Source: Pseudomonas fluorescens (GTDB taxonomy: Bacteria > Pseudomonadota > Gammaproteobacteria > Pseudomonadales > Pseudomonadaceae). From it: a stretch of DNA of 64,000 nucleotides. Location: assembly GCF_003732425.1 (NCBI RefSeq), contig NZ_MOBX01000004.1, positions 106,154 through 170,153 on the forward strand, given 5' to 3'. A program made the translations under genes and the position numbers. Numbering within the stretch: the stretch's first letter is position 1; the number at the start of each line of letters is the position of its first letter. This document shows positions 29,948 to 39,081 of the stretch, in pieces. The notes below the pieces were generated by a model, which ran no database searches, was not told the DNA's origin, and worked only from the letters and a program-made list of their open reading frames with translations.

Positions 29948-30550
29948 ATGAACGATTTTACTCTGAATGCTGAAGTGCGTTCCGACCTGGGGAAAGGTGC
30001 GAGCCGCCGCCTGCGTCGTATCGCTAGCCTGGTTCCAGCTGTAGTTTACGGTGGCGAAAAAGCCCCTGAATCCATCAGCATGCTGGCCAAAGAAGTTGCC
30101 AAACTGCTCGAAAACGAAGCGGCTTACAGCCACATCATCGAGCTGAACGTTGGTGGCACCAAGCAAAACGTAATCATCAAAGCTCTGCAGCGTCACCCGG
30201 CCAAAGGCCACGTGATGCACGCTGACTTCGTACGCGTTGTCGCTGGCCAGAAACTGACCGCTATCGTTCCTGTGCACTTCATCAACGAAGCTGCTCCAGT
30301 GAAGAAAGGCGGCGAGATTTCGCACGTTGTTGCTGAAATCGAAGTGACCTGCCTGCCGAAAGATCTGCCTGAGTTCATCGAAGTCGACCTGGCTGACGCT
30401 GAAATCGGTTCGATCATTCACCTGTCGGACCTCAAAGCTCCTAAAGGCGTTGAGTTCGTTGCTCTGGCACACGGCGATGACAAGGCTGTTGCCAACGTCC
30501 ACGCTCCACGTGTTGCTCCAGAAGCTACCGAAGAAGGCGCAGCAGAGTAA
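29948..30550 (+). CDS. rplY: 50S ribosomal protein L25 (CTC form)
   Basis: A 200-residue long-form L25 that binds 5S rRNA: N-terminal L25 domain ([23 protein letters not shown] to about residue 95) plus the C-terminal TL5/CTC beta domain ending in an acidic tail. The ATG at 29948 is preceded by TTGGAGATACAAA; the longer in-frame start at 29834 would read through the prs terminator. High-expression codon use (CGT, GCT, GTT) fits a ribosomal protein. Confidence 0.96.
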   Translation: MNDFTLNAEVRSDLGKGASRRLRRIASLVPAVVYGGEKAPESISMLAKEVAKLLENEAAYSHIIELNVGGTKQNVIIKALQRHPAKGHVMHADFVRVVAGQKLTAIVPVHFINEAAPVKKGGEISHVVAEIEVTCLPKDLPEFIEVDLADAEIGSIIHLSDLKAPKGVEFVALAHGDDKAVANVHAPRVAPEATEEGAAE

Positions 30551-30578
30551 TTCACTCTGTCATGCCTGAGTGAGCAAG

Positions 30579-30693
30579 TAACATCGCGGACTGGAACGTA
30601 GCGAGAAAGCGGGCGAGAACGCGGAGTTTACATCCATGGTAAATGAGCATTTTTCGTCCACTTTCGCCGCTTTCCCTGATCGCGGCGATGTTA
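30579..30693. repeat. Nested 115-base inverted repeat between rplY and pth
   Basis: Three complementary pairs nest in order: TAACATCGC (30579) with GCGATGTTA (30685), GAAAGCGG (30605) with CCGCTTTC (30667), and TTTAC (30627) with GTAAA (30639). The whole could fold into one long interrupted hairpin. I suspect a dispersed palindromic element of pseudomonads, but a structured pth leader is also possible. Confidence 0.55.
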
Positions 30694-30721
30694 TCCACCA
30701 CTCAAAGGAAGGGCCCCTATC

Positions 30722-31306
30722 GTGACTGCCATCAAACTGATCGTTGGCCTGGGAAATCCAGGCGCTGAATACGACCAGACCCGGCATAACGCAGGGGCCC
30801 TTTTTGTTGAGCGCATCGCTGACGCACAGGGTGTCAACCTTGTCGCCGATCGCAAATATTTCGGCCTGACCGGGCGCTATTCGCATCAGGGTCAGGATGT
30901 TCGTCTGCTGATTCCCACCACGTACATGAACCGCAGCGGCCAGGCCGTGGCGGCACTCGCCGGTTTCTTCCGCATCAAGCCTGAAGAAATCCTCGTGGCG
31001 CACGACGAACTCGATCTGCCTCCGGGCGTTGCCAAGCTCAAACAGGGCGGCGGCCATGGCGGTCACAACGGGTTGCGCGACATCATTGCGCAACTGGGCA
31101 ATCAGAATACGTTCTATCGCCTGCGGCTTGGCATTGGCCACCCGGGCGTCGCCAGTATGGTTTCAAATTTCGTCCTGGGTCGTGCGCCACGCGCCGAACA
31201 GGAAAAACTCGATGCCAGCATCGACTTTGCCCTCGGCGTGCTGCCGGATATCCTCGCCGGTGAATGGAACCGCGCGATGAAAAACCTGCACAGCCAGAAG
31301 GCCTGA
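30722..31306 (+). CDS. pth: Peptidyl-tRNA hydrolase
   Basis: Recycles peptidyl-tRNA by cleaving the ester bond. A 194-residue protein with a GTG start at 30722 and AAGGAAGG upstream. [17 protein letters not shown] (residues 9-25) contains the catalytic His22, and [10 protein letters not shown] and [11 protein letters not shown] are the other signature segments. ychF follows 22 bases later, the standard pth-ychF pair. Confidence 0.97.
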   Translation: MTAIKLIVGLGNPGAEYDQTRHNAGALFVERIADAQGVNLVADRKYFGLTGRYSHQGQDVRLLIPTTYMNRSGQAVAALAGFFRIKPEEILVAHDELDLPPGVAKLKQGGGHGGHNGLRDIIAQLGNQNTFYRLRLGIGHPGVASMVSNFVLGRAPRAEQEKLDASIDFALGVLPDILAGEWNRAMKNLHSQKA

Positions 31307-31328
31307 CTCTTATCCGAGGGGAAACACC

Positions 31329-32429
31329 ATGGGATTCAATTGCGGCATCGTCGGCCTGCCTAACGTCGGCAAGTCCACCCTGTTCAACGCCCTGACCAAA
31401 TCCGGTATCGCGGCCGAGAACTTCCCCTTCTGCACCATCGAGCCGAACAGCGGCATCGTGCCGATGCCGGATCCGCGTCTGGAGGCCTTGGCGGCCATCG
31501 TCAATCCGAAGCGCATCCTGCCGACCACCATGGAATTCGTCGACATCGCTGGCCTAGTGGCCGGCGCCTCGAAAGGTGAAGGTCTGGGCAACAAGTTTCT
31601 GGCCAACATCCGCGAAACCGATGCGATCGCTCACGTTGTGCGCTGCTTCGAAGACGACAACGTGATCCACGTTTCCAACAGCGTCGACCCGAAGCGCGAC
31701 ATCGAAATCATCGACCTGGAACTGATCTTCGCCGACCTCGACAGCTGCGAGAAGCAACTGCAGAAAGTCGCGCGCAACGCCAAGGGTGGTGACAAGGACG
31801 CGGTGGTTCAGAAGGCTCTGCTGGAGCAACTGATCGCACACTTCACCGAAGCCAAGCCGGCGCGCAGCCTGATGAAGAACATGAGCGCTGACGAAAAGGC
31901 CGTGATCAAGGGCTTCCACCTGCTGACCACCAAACCGGTTATGTACATCGCCAACGTCGCTGAAGACGGTTTCGAGAACAACCCGCACCTGGACGTGGTC
32001 AAGGCCATTGCCGAAGAAGAAGGCGCCATGGTTGTTCCGGTCTGCAACAAGATCGAAGCGGAAATCGCCGAGCTCGATGACGGTGAAGAGAAAGACATGT
32101 TCCTCGAGGCCCTGGGCCTGGAAGAGCCTGGCCTGAACCGCGTGATCCGCGCCGGCTACGAAATGCTGCACCTGCAGACCTACTTCACCGCCGGTGTCGA
32201 AGAAGTTCGCGCCTGGACCGTCAAAGTCGGTGCCACCGCACCTCAGGCTGCCGGCGTGATCCACACCGACTTCGAGAAAGGCTTCATCCGCGCCGAAGTC
32301 ATCGCCTACAACGACTTCATTCAGTACAAGGGCGAAGCCGGCACCAAAGAAGCCGGTAAATGGCGTCTGGAAGGCAAGGACTACATCGTTAAAGACGGCG
32401 ACGTGATGCACTTCCGCTTCAACGTCTAA
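31329..32429 (+). CDS. ychF: Redox-regulated ATPase YchF
   Basis: Obg-related, ribosome-associated P-loop protein of 366 residues that prefers ATP. Walker [11 protein letters not shown] (residues 9-18), switch [17 protein letters not shown] (about residues 70-86), a central coiled coil and a C-terminal TGS domain ending [22 protein letters not shown] precedes the ATG. A terminator follows 15 bases after the stop. Confidence 0.97.
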   Translation: MGFNCGIVGLPNVGKSTLFNALTKSGIAAENFPFCTIEPNSGIVPMPDPRLEALAAIVNPKRILPTTMEFVDIAGLVAGASKGEGLGNKFLANIRETDAIAHVVRCFEDDNVIHVSNSVDPKRDIEIIDLELIFADLDSCEKQLQKVARNAKGGDKDAVVQKALLEQLIAHFTEAKPARSLMKNMSADEKAVIKGFHLLTTKPVMYIANVAEDGFENNPHLDVVKAIAEEEGAMVVPVCNKIEAEIAELDDGEEKDMFLEALGLEEPGLNRVIRAGYEMLHLQTYFTAGVEEVRAWTVKVGATAPQAAGVIHTDFEKGFIRAEVIAYNDFIQYKGEAGTKEAGKWRLEGKDYIVKDGDVMHFRFNV

Positions 32430-32444
32430 GCAACACCGTTCAAG

Positions 32445-32474
32445 AAAAAGCCGCGTTTGATACGCGGCTTTTTT
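32445..32474. terminator. ychF terminator
   Basis: Stem AAGCCGCGT / ACGCGGCTT with A and T runs on its two sides. Confidence 0.9.
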
Positions 32475-32506
32475 GTGCCTGAAATTTATGGCCCAACACA
32501 TTCCCC

Positions 32507-32597
32507 CTGTAGGAGCGAGCCTGCTCGCGATAGCGGTATGTCAGTTAGCACATCTGTAGCTGATAGAACGCTATCGCGAGCAGGCTCACTCCTACAA
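32507..32597. repeat. REP-like inverted repeat pair
   Basis: Arms CTGTAGGAGCGAGCCTGC and its inverse, around CGATAGCG / CGCTATCG. Lies between converging ychF and the MFS gene. Confidence 0.85.
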
Positions 32598-32612
32598 TGG
32601 GTCATGTGTGAA

Positions 32613-33830
32613 TCAGGCCTTTTTGGTACGCGGCAGGAAAATCGCCAGTACGCCAAATAGTGGCAGGAACGAGCACAGGAAATACACGTACTCAATCCCG
32701 TGAATATCCGCCAGATGCCCCAGCAACGCCGCGCCAATCCCGCCGAAACCGAACATCAAACCAAAGAACACCCCGGCAATCATCCCGACATTGCCCGGTA
32801 CCAGTTCCTGCGCGTACACCACAATCGCCGAGAACGCCGAAGCGAGAATGAAGCCGATCACCACACTGAGGACCGTGGTCCAGAACAGATCGACGTGAGG
32901 CATGAGTAACGTAAACGGCGCCACACCAAGGATCGAGAACCAGATCACCGCCTTACGCCCGATCTTGTCGCCGATCGGCCCGCCGAAGAACGTCCCCGCC
33001 GCCACCGCGCCGAGAAACAGGAACAGGTGCAACTGCGAGCTGGCCACCGACAGGTCGAACTTCTCGATCAGGTAGAACGTGAAGTAACTGGTCAGACTGG
33101 CCATGTAGAAATACTTCGAAAACACCAACAGCCCCAGCACTACCAACGCACTGGTCACCCTGCCCTTCGACAGCCCATGAGTCGCCGCCTGGCCGGCCTT
33201 GAGTTTGAACAGGTTCAAGTGATGGGCGTACCAGCGACTGATGCGGTACAGCACGAACAGCGCAAACACCGCGAACAGGCCGAACCACGCCACATTGCCT
33301 TGGCCGAACGGAATAATGATCGCCGCCGCCAGCAACGGGCCGAATGCCGAACCGGCGTTACCGCCGACCTGGAATGTCGACTGCGCCAGCCCAAAGCGTC
33401 CACCCGAGGCCAACCGCGCAATCCGCGAGGCCTCGGGGTGAAACGTCGACGAGCCGATACCGATCAGCGCCGCCGCCAGCAGAATCAAAGGAAAACTGCC
33501 GACCATCGACATCATCACGATGCCAATCAGTGTGCAGATGGAGCCCGCCGGCAACAGCCACGGTTTTGGATGGCGGTCGGTGTGATAACCGACCCACGGT
33601 TGCAGCAATGATGCCGTCAGTTGAAAGGTCAGGGTGATCAGGCCGACCTGAGTGAATGTCAGGCCGTAATTGGCCTTGAGCATCGGGTAGATCGACGGCA
33701 GCACTGACTGGATCAGGTCGTTGATCAAATGCGCCAGCGCCACTGCGCCGATGATACGCATCACCAATGGGCTGCTTTGCGGAGCAGCGGGCGCCGAGGC
33801 AGCGGCGGTCTGAACGTTGCTGATAGCCAT
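32613..33830 (-). CDS. MFS transporter, fosmidomycin-resistance (Fsr) type
   Basis: A 405-residue inner-membrane transporter with 12 predicted helices. The N-terminal ALAHLINDLIQSVLPSIYPMLKANYGLTFTQVG and the HPEASRIARLASGGRFGLAQSTFQVGGNAGSA segment are the landmarks of the Fsr group, whose E. coli member exports fosmidomycin. The native substrate is not known. It stands alone, with the chemoreceptor gene divergent. Confidence 0.88.
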   Translation of the reverse strand: MAISNVQTAAASAPAAPQSSPLVMRIIGAVALAHLINDLIQSVLPSIYPMLKANYGLTFTQVGLITLTFQLTASLLQPWVGYHTDRHPKPWLLPAGSICTLIGIVMMSMVGSFPLILLAAALIGIGSSTFHPEASRIARLASGGRFGLAQSTFQVGGNAGSAFGPLLAAAIIIPFGQGNVAWFGLFAVFALFVLYRISRWYAHHLNLFKLKAGQAATHGLSKGRVTSALVVLGLLVFSKYFYMASLTSYFTFYLIEKFDLSVASSQLHLFLFLGAVAAGTFFGGPIGDKIGRKAVIWFSILGVAPFTLLMPHVDLFWTTVLSVVIGFILASAFSAIVVYAQELVPGNVGMIAGVFFGLMFGFGGIGAALLGHLADIHGIEYVYFLCSFLPLFGVLAIFLPRTKKA

Positions 33831-34162
33831 GAAAGTTTCCGGACAGCAGATGAGTGCACGCAGGCAGGTGCGTCAATGTGCCATTTTTCGGTGCGCCAGC
33901 GCCATCCCCTTAGCCAGCTAACTAACTGACTGGTCGTCGACTGCAAAGTGATAGCGCAACGCCATGGTCTGAATCTTGCCTTGTTTCATCCCTTGAACGC
34001 GGGCGCCTTACAAAGGCGACCGACAATGGGAAGTTTCGCTACAGAGCCGGCCTACAGAGCAGGCGAGAGTGAACTTTCGAGGCCTTTTAGAGGGCACAGG
34101 TCGCGATCGAAACGAGCGCGATGCACGCCGATGGTGCGTGGTGTCCAGAGGAGTCATGAGGC
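33831..34162. other. Divergent intergenic region, MFS / chemoreceptor
   Basis: About 330 bases with no convincing gene. It holds a CTAACTAACTGACTG short tandem near 33920 and a GAGG site five bases before the chemoreceptor ATG. I see no clear sigma-28 or sigma-70 promoter. Confidence 0.35.
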
Positions 34163-36220
34163 ATGCAGGCTTTCCTTTCACCGGGGATCAAATTGCTGGG
34201 GCGGTTTGGCTTCGCAGGTAAATTCCAGTTGTTGTTTCTGCTGTTCATTCTGCCGTTGGCCGGCAGCCTGTTGATGATCGGACAGGACTATCGCGACAAG
34301 CTCACTCTGATTTCCGGCGAACGCGCCGGCGTACGGCAGTTGCTCGCGCTGGATGCGCTGGACAACCTGCTCGCCGCCCAACGCGACCGCGCCGCCCGTT
34401 GGCGCGCCACGGAAACCAATCGCCAACCGACGCCGGCCACGCTCGCTGCCATGGGCGCGTTCGACGCGGTACAACCGGCGGTTCTGCAAGCCACCACGGA
34501 TTTGGGCACCGCATTGAAAAATGAAGGCGCCGAGGGGGAAACACTCACCCGCTATCAAGCGCTGCAAACCGCACTGGGTGGCCTCGACTCGAAAAGCCTC
34601 AGCGGTGTCGGTTGGTGGCCAGACGGCTACGACCGTTTCACCAATGCACTCAGCGCCCTGCAAGCGTTGCGCGAGCAGATTGTCATGGATAACCGCCTGA
34701 CCCTCGCGCCGTGGCTGGAAACCTACCTGCTGACGCAGATTTCCACGCAGCACGCCCCGGACCTGATCGAACGCGTTGGACGCCTTGCCGCCGTCGGCCA
34801 GGCCTCGGTCGTCTCCGGTCAATTCACCCTGCAAAGCCGTTTGCAGTTGCGCGACCTGCGCAGCCGCATCGGCGATGCCCGCGAGCAACTGGTCAAAACC
34901 GCCACGCTGCTTGAAGCACGCCTGCCAAAAGATCAGCAGAGCTGGGCCAGCCAATACCACGACAGCCTCAAACATCTCGACAGCGGCTTGAAGGTCCTTG
35001 ATGACGGCGTGTTCGGCGGCAGCATCAATCTCAAGCCAGACGACTTCGAACGCAGCCTCGATGCGCTGCTGACTGATCTCGCCGCCCTGCGCCAGCAATC
35101 GCTGGTGTCGCTGGATCAGCGGCTCGACGCCTACCACAGCTCAGCGATCCGTCAGTTCATCATGGTCGCAGCGATCTTCGGCTGCCTGCTACTCGCGGCG
35201 TTGTACCTGTTTGTCTGCCTGCAAGCCTCGATCCGCCGCAGCGCCAGTGGCATCACTCTGCTCGCCGAAGCCCTGCGCGATGGCAACCTGAGTCTGCAAG
35301 TGCCGGTGGTGGGCCGTGATGAGTTGGCGGCGATCAGCACCGCGCTCAACGTTGCCGTGGTGCAATTGCGCAGCAGCATGCTCGGCGTCGATCACGAGAC
35401 CTCGCAGTTGAGCAACGCGGTGCGCAGCCTCAACGAACATTCCAGCGGCGCCCTCAGCGAAGTCGAGGCGCAGCAGTTGCAGATCAGCCAGATCGCCGCC
35501 GCCGCGACGCAATTGGCCGCGACGTCGCAAGGCGTGGCGCAAAGTTGCGAACAGGCCTCCGGCAGCGCTCAGCACACCCGGCGCATTGCCGCTGACAGCA
35601 GCCGTGACAGCCAGCGCACCACGGCGAGTATTCAGCAGCTCAATCAACGCTTGAACGAAACCGCAGCGGCGCTCGGCCGGGTCAGCGAGCAAGGCCAGCA
35701 GATTCAATTGGTGGTCGACACCATTCGCGGCGTCGCCGAGCAGACCAACCTGCTCGCGCTCAACGCCGCCATCGAGGCTGCTCGTGCGGGTGAACAGGGA
35801 CGCGGTTTCGCCGTGGTCGCCGATGAAGTGCGCAGCCTGTCGCAACGCACGCAGTCGTCCACCGCGCAGATCGCTGGCACGGTCGACAGCTTGCGCGCCA
35901 CGGTCAATGAAGCCGTGAGTTTGATGGAAGCCGCCTGCGGCCAGGCGCAAGCCGATGCCGAGTCGGTCACCGGTCTCGGTGAGCGCTTGGGCGAAATTGC
36001 CAGCGCCGTGCAGAGCGTCACCGATACCTTGGCGCAGATCGCCACGGCGGTTGAGGAACAGGCGAGCACTGCCGATGAAGTCAGCGGCAATATCCAGCAG
36101 GTCGATCAAGCGGCCGTACGTTTGCTTGAAGGCGCACGCGCAGTAAACCTTGCAGCGGACACTCTGAGCCAGGGCAGCCATGCCTTGAGCGCCAATACTG
36201 CAAGATTTCAGCTGCGTTGA
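34163..36220 (+). CDS. Methyl-accepting chemotaxis protein with periplasmic sensor
   Basis: A 685-residue chemoreceptor. One membrane helix at residues about 20-42, a large periplasmic helical domain of some 290 residues, a second helix at about 332-354, a HAMP domain and a cytoplasmic signalling domain. The hairpin tip [20 protein letters not shown] lies near residue 525. The C-terminus ends without a CheR-binding pentapeptide. The ligand domain is long and all-helical, like nitrate/nitrite-type or helical bimodular sensors, but I cannot name the ligand. Confidence 0.92.
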   Translation: MQAFLSPGIKLLGRFGFAGKFQLLFLLFILPLAGSLLMIGQDYRDKLTLISGERAGVRQLLALDALDNLLAAQRDRAARWRATETNRQPTPATLAAMGAFDAVQPAVLQATTDLGTALKNEGAEGETLTRYQALQTALGGLDSKSLSGVGWWPDGYDRFTNALSALQALREQIVMDNRLTLAPWLETYLLTQISTQHAPDLIERVGRLAAVGQASVVSGQFTLQSRLQLRDLRSRIGDAREQLVKTATLLEARLPKDQQSWASQYHDSLKHLDSGLKVLDDGVFGGSINLKPDDFERSLDALLTDLAALRQQSLVSLDQRLDAYHSSAIRQFIMVAAIFGCLLLAALYLFVCLQASIRRSASGITLLAEALRDGNLSLQVPVVGRDELAAISTALNVAVVQLRSSMLGVDHETSQLSNAVRSLNEHSSGALSEVEAQQLQISQIAAAATQLAATSQGVAQSCEQASGSAQHTRRIAADSSRDSQRTTASIQQLNQRLNETAAALGRVSEQGQQIQLVVDTIRGVAEQTNLLALNAAIEAARAGEQGRGFAVVADEVRSLSQRTQSSTAQIAGTVDSLRATVNEAVSLMEAACGQAQADAESVTGLGERLGEIASAVQSVTDTLAQIATAVEEQASTADEVSGNIQQVDQAAVRLLEGARAVNLAADTLSQGSHALSANTARFQLR

Positions 36221-36295
36221 TGCCCCGCCCGGCCCGGATTTTCCGGGCTGGAGGATAAGCGGTTGAAAATAAGAAGAAATATTTTAAATTTACGC

Positions 36296-36324
36296 TTGAC
36301 GCTTTTCCATTTCAGGGGAATAAT
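36296..36324 (+). promoter_or_regulatory. tRNA-Met promoter
   Basis: TTGACG (36296-36301), 17 bases, AATAAT (36319-36324), with the tRNA beginning 12 bases after the -10. The region upstream is very AT-rich, as in strong stable-RNA promoters. Confidence 0.7.
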
Positions 36325-36335
36325 GCGCGCCACTT

Positions 36336-36412
36336 GGCTACATAGCTCAGTTGGTTAGAGCATAGCATTCATAATGCTGGGGTCCGGGGTTCAAGTCCCT
36401 GTGTAGCCACCA
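36336..36412 (+). tRNA. tRNA-Met, elongator (anticodon CAT)
   Basis: A 77-base cloverleaf: acceptor GGCTACA / TGTAGCC, D-arm TAGCTCAGTTGGTTAGAGC, anticodon loop TTCATAA, T-arm GGGGTTCAAGTCCC and encoded CCA. The acceptor and the lack of the GGG/CCC anticodon stem exclude initiator tRNA; the body resembles E. coli metT more than lysidine tRNA-Ile. The accessory genes that follow suggest that this tRNA marks an island junction. Confidence 0.95.
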
Positions 36413-36417
36413 AGTAC

Positions 36418-36452
36418 TAAAAACGGCTTACCGAAAGGTAGGCCGTTTTTTT
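36418..36452. terminator. Terminator after tRNA-Met
   Basis: AAAACGGCTTACC / GGTAGGCCGTTTT stem (one mismatch) with flanking A and T runs. It is close enough to the end of symE to serve both strands. Confidence 0.88.
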
Positions 36453-36480
36453 ATGCCTCGAGAAAAGTCTCGGTGATCTG

Positions 36481-36705
36481 TTATTCCGCGGTAATCACCA
36501 GACACCCTTTCATCACGCGCACTTTGACGTTCTCGTTTACCTCGAATCCTGCCTGCCGTAACCACAGGCCGCGTAGCCTGATCCAGGGTACGGGCTTACT
36601 GGGGCTGTAGGTTTTGTCCTTTGTGTTGACCGGGTAAAAGTCTGCGGCGATTTTCAACCGGCGTTCAGTGATGGGGGTTGATGTCGTATGATTGGTTTTA
36701 GCCAT
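36481..36705 (-). CDS. SymE-like type I toxin
   Basis: A 74-residue protein of the SymE family: RRLKIAADFYPVNTKDKTYSPSKPVPWIRLRGLWLRQAGFEVNENVKVRVMKGCLVITAE reads, in segments, as the AbrB-like fold with the typical PWIRLRGLWLRQAGF core (residues 39-53) and the final V-x-V-x-x-G-C-L-V-I. E. coli SymE is an SOS-induced RNA-cleaving or nucleoid-binding toxin held off by antisense SymR. An antisense RNA cannot be confirmed here. A strong AAGGAG precedes the ATG, and the whole leader is duplicated. Confidence 0.85.
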   Translation of the reverse strand: MAKTNHTTSTPITERRLKIAADFYPVNTKDKTYSPSKPVPWIRLRGLWLRQAGFEVNENVKVRVMKGCLVITAE

Positions 36706-36736
36706 GATTAGCTCCTTCTTACATGATTAGCTCCTT
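36703..36736 (-). promoter_or_regulatory. Duplicated Shine-Dalgarno/ATG with start-stop ahead of symE
   Basis: On the minus strand AAGGAGCTAATCATG occurs twice, 19 bases apart. The first ATG (36724-36722) is followed at once by TAA (36721-36719); the second is the symE start. The upstream copy is therefore a complete ribosome-binding site leading to a one-codon ATG-TAA frame, which may trap ribosomes and dampen toxin translation. Confidence 0.7.
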
Positions 36737-36804
36737 TTAAGCTGCTTTGTGGTTAGCGGGGCCAGGGTGTTCGCGCACCTTGGTTCCGCGTTCTTTGGGT
36801 TACT

Positions 36805-37197
36805 TCAAATTTCTTTTTCTTCGTCGCTCGTTTTGGTCGCTGCTTGTGCGATCAGGGCGTCGAGCATCTGCGCAATAACCTTCTGTTGAACCTTCGAAAG
36901 CTCATTGATGGACTGCAGCCGTCGATACCACGTCGAGGTCAAACTGCGTCTGGGCTTCTCCGTGTACGAGGGAACCCCGAGCAGGTCTTCAACAGGCACG
37001 CGCAGCGCAAATGCCATCTTCACCAGCGTCGTGACCGGCATGCTGCGCGTGCCCTCCTCGTAGCCCTGAAAGGTCTGCCGGGAAAGACCTAAAGCCCGTG
37101 CAAACCGCGTCTGTGTGATCTCGTGCACTGTGCGTAAGTGAGCAATGCGACTGCCCATCGCCACGAGAAAGTCGCGGTCCTCATTGGAAATACTCAT
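36805..37197 (-). CDS. XRE-family helix-turn-helix regulator
   Basis: A 130-residue DNA-binding protein. The XRE domain spans residues about 15-72: IAHLRTVHEITQTRFARALGLSRQTFQGYEEGTRSMPVTTLVKMAFAL. The C-terminal part is helical and may dimerise. I prefer the ATG at 37197; a TTG at 37215 would add six residues, and neither has a convincing ribosome-binding site. It lies between symE and the divergent bacteriocin gene and could repress either. Local base composition is AT-richer than the core genome. Confidence 0.75.
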   Translation of the reverse strand: MSISNEDRDFLVAMGSRIAHLRTVHEITQTRFARALGLSRQTFQGYEEGTRSMPVTTLVKMAFALRVPVEDLLGVPSYTEKPRRSLTSTWYRRLQSINELSKVQQKVIAQMLDALIAQAATKTSDEEKEI

Positions 37198-37571
37198 GAC
37201 AATGGCCGACTGCAAATAGAGTTGAATGGCAACGAACTCATCCTTTTCATCTGAAATCCATCCTGGAAAAAACGATAGAAACCATCCTCAGGCAGCGGTG
37301 CGTAAGTTGTCGACCTGAAAAATCTGTAGGAAAAATTCAGACGCGCCCTCCATGCAAAGCGAAAGACTACAAGCACGAAACACCGCTGGTTCATCTGAAT
37401 CAATCGCCAATCAACAGTCCGAGAGAGCGCTGTAGGAAATGGGTCCGATTAAGGTACGAATTGGATTTTTCGTAAAATCTCGCGCCTGAAAGTCACCCCA
37501 TCGGTTTGCCCGAATTCTCCATTGACCGACAAGCTTCCCTGGCTCGATTCAAAGCCATACAGGGAGTTGGC
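37198..37571. other. Bacteriocin upstream region with inverted repeat
   Basis: A gene-free, AT-richer stretch between the XRE gene and the bacteriocin. It contains TACGAA (37455-37460) and TTCGTA (37469-37474), a perfect inverted repeat with an eight-base centre, about 100 bases before the bacteriocin ATG and so a candidate operator. I found no CTGTATATAAATACAG-type LexA box and no clear PrtN P-box. Confidence 0.4.
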
Positions 37572-38819
37572 ATGGCTCTATTCAAATCTCTCCTCGATGA
37601 AGATTGGCCTTGGGAACGTCCGAGATGGAACGGCTCGTGGGCCGCTTGGAATCCGCCTCCCCCTCCGGAGCCGGTGTACGTCGAAAAGGATGAATGGCCA
37701 ACGCCCAAGCCCCGCGAAGATCAGGTATTCGCCAAGTCCTGCACTGTGGATAACTGGTGCCGAACGGACGCCGGTACGGCACCCGAGCCCGCCAGCAACT
37801 TCGGCAAGGTCATGGTCGCCGGCGCCATGCTCTTGCCCTCTGCCAGCACTGCTGTCGCGACAGCGGTAGGCGCCGATCTGGCCTTGGGGCGTTTGGCGGG
37901 CGGCGGGATTCTGCAACAACGCCTCAACTGGGCAATTCGCGGCGCTGCTGGGCCAGCCAGCGTGTTCATCCTCGGAATGCTGCCGACCCGCATGGGCGAC
38001 GGCACGCTGCATACCGATGAACAGCTGCGCCGCATGAGCCGCGCGCCCACTCGAGTGCGCTTCCAATTTCGGCGTGATGCCGAAGGGGTCATGCAGGTTT
38101 ACGGCATCCACTCCGGCGCTTCGGGCGATGACTCGCTGCGTACTGTCAAAGTCGAGTGGAACAGCGACAAGACCGCGATGGAGGCCAAGCTCAACGGCAT
38201 CACGATTTTGTGGACGCCGCAACGCGGCCCACTCGGTTCAATGCCACCGCTGGTCTATCCCGAACGCAGCGAGCAACTGAACACGATCCTTGTTCATCCA
38301 ATCACGGAGAACACCGACAGCCAGATAGAAGGCCTGCCCGGCGAGGACATTACTGCCGAGGATTGTATTCTGGTGTTCCCGGCGGACACTGGTTTGAAGT
38401 CGCTGTATGTAGTGTTTTCGAGGCCGGCCAGACTGACGCCGGGTACGGTGACGGGGATTGGTGAGGATGTTCCGGGGATATGGCTTGCTGGGGCGGGAAC
38501 GGGGATCGGTGCGCCGATTCCGACACGGATTGCAGACAGGCTGAGGGGGCGGGAGTTTTCAAGCTTTGATGCCTTCAGAAAGGCGTTTTGGACTGAGGTT
38601 GTGAATGATCCAGAACTGGCTGAGCAATTTAAACCGCAGAATATTGCGCTTATGCGCAGTGGCAGCGCGCCTCATGCCCGGTATCAAGATGCTGCGGGTA
38701 AAAGAAAAACTTACGAACTGCATCACGTTGTATGGGTATCGGAAGGTGGTGCTATGTATGACATCGAAAACTTAAGGGTCAGCACGCCAAAAAACCATAT
38801 AGATATTCACCGGAAATAA
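37572..38819 (+). CDS. S-type pyocin / colicin E9-like HNH DNase bacteriocin
   Basis: A 415-residue toxin. The ATG at 37572 follows AGGGAG by six bases; the frame extends to a TTG at 37506 without such a site. The N-terminus is Trp- and Pro-rich (NPPPPPEPVYV), followed by a Gly/Ala-rich hydrophobic stretch and a central beta domain like the pyocin S translocation domain. The last 105 residues are a colicin E9-type DNase: IPTRIADRLRGREF, FRKAFWTEV, then ELHH (His384, His385) with His409 and His413 in NHIDIH, the HNH spacing of E9. No typical long receptor-binding coiled coil is seen. Two immunity genes follow. Confidence 0.9.
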   Translation: MALFKSLLDEDWPWERPRWNGSWAAWNPPPPPEPVYVEKDEWPTPKPREDQVFAKSCTVDNWCRTDAGTAPEPASNFGKVMVAGAMLLPSASTAVATAVGADLALGRLAGGGILQQRLNWAIRGAAGPASVFILGMLPTRMGDGTLHTDEQLRRMSRAPTRVRFQFRRDAEGVMQVYGIHSGASGDDSLRTVKVEWNSDKTAMEAKLNGITILWTPQRGPLGSMPPLVYPERSEQLNTILVHPITENTDSQIEGLPGEDITAEDCILVFPADTGLKSLYVVFSRPARLTPGTVTGIGEDVPGIWLAGAGTGIGAPIPTRIADRLRGREFSSFDAFRKAFWTEVVNDPELAEQFKPQNIALMRSGSAPHARYQDAAGKRKTYELHHVVWVSEGGAMYDIENLRVSTPKNHIDIHRK

Positions 38820-38823
38820 CCTC

Positions 38824-39081
38824 ATGGCAAATAAAATTACTGATTACACCGAAGTGCAATTCATTAGCTTATTGCAGGAAATATTCACTTCTAATGGGGA
38901 TGGCACGCCAGAGATGGTGTTGGCGGATCTATTGGATAAATTCTGTGAGCTCGCCGAGCATCCCGCGGGTACTGACCTGATTTATTGGCCGGAGGATGAC
39001 GCTGATTGCACCCCTGAAGGCATCACCGAGACCGTAAAAAAATGGCGCGCCTCCAAGGGGCTGCCTGGGTTCAAGCAATAA
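38824..39081 (+). CDS. Colicin/pyocin DNase immunity protein 1
   Basis: An 85-residue acidic four-helix protein of the Im2/Im9 family: ITDYTEVQFISLLQEIF, EHPAGTDLIYWPEDDADCTPEGI and the final KKWRASKGLPGFKQ. The helix III tyrosine (YWPE) that contacts the DNase in Im proteins is present. It starts four bases after the bacteriocin stop and should protect the producer by binding the HNH domain. AT-rich codon use like the end of the toxin gene. Confidence 0.92.
   Translation: MANKITDYTEVQFISLLQEIFTSNGDGTPEMVLADLLDKFCELAEHPAGTDLIYWPEDDADCTPEGITETVKKWRASKGLPGFKQ

Noticed and set aside
36336..36412. tRNA-Ile (CAT, lysidine) instead of tRNA-Met
   Set aside because: Acceptor stem GGCTACA and the body match elongator tRNA-Met; the usual Pseudomonas tRNA-Ile2 begins GGCCCC.
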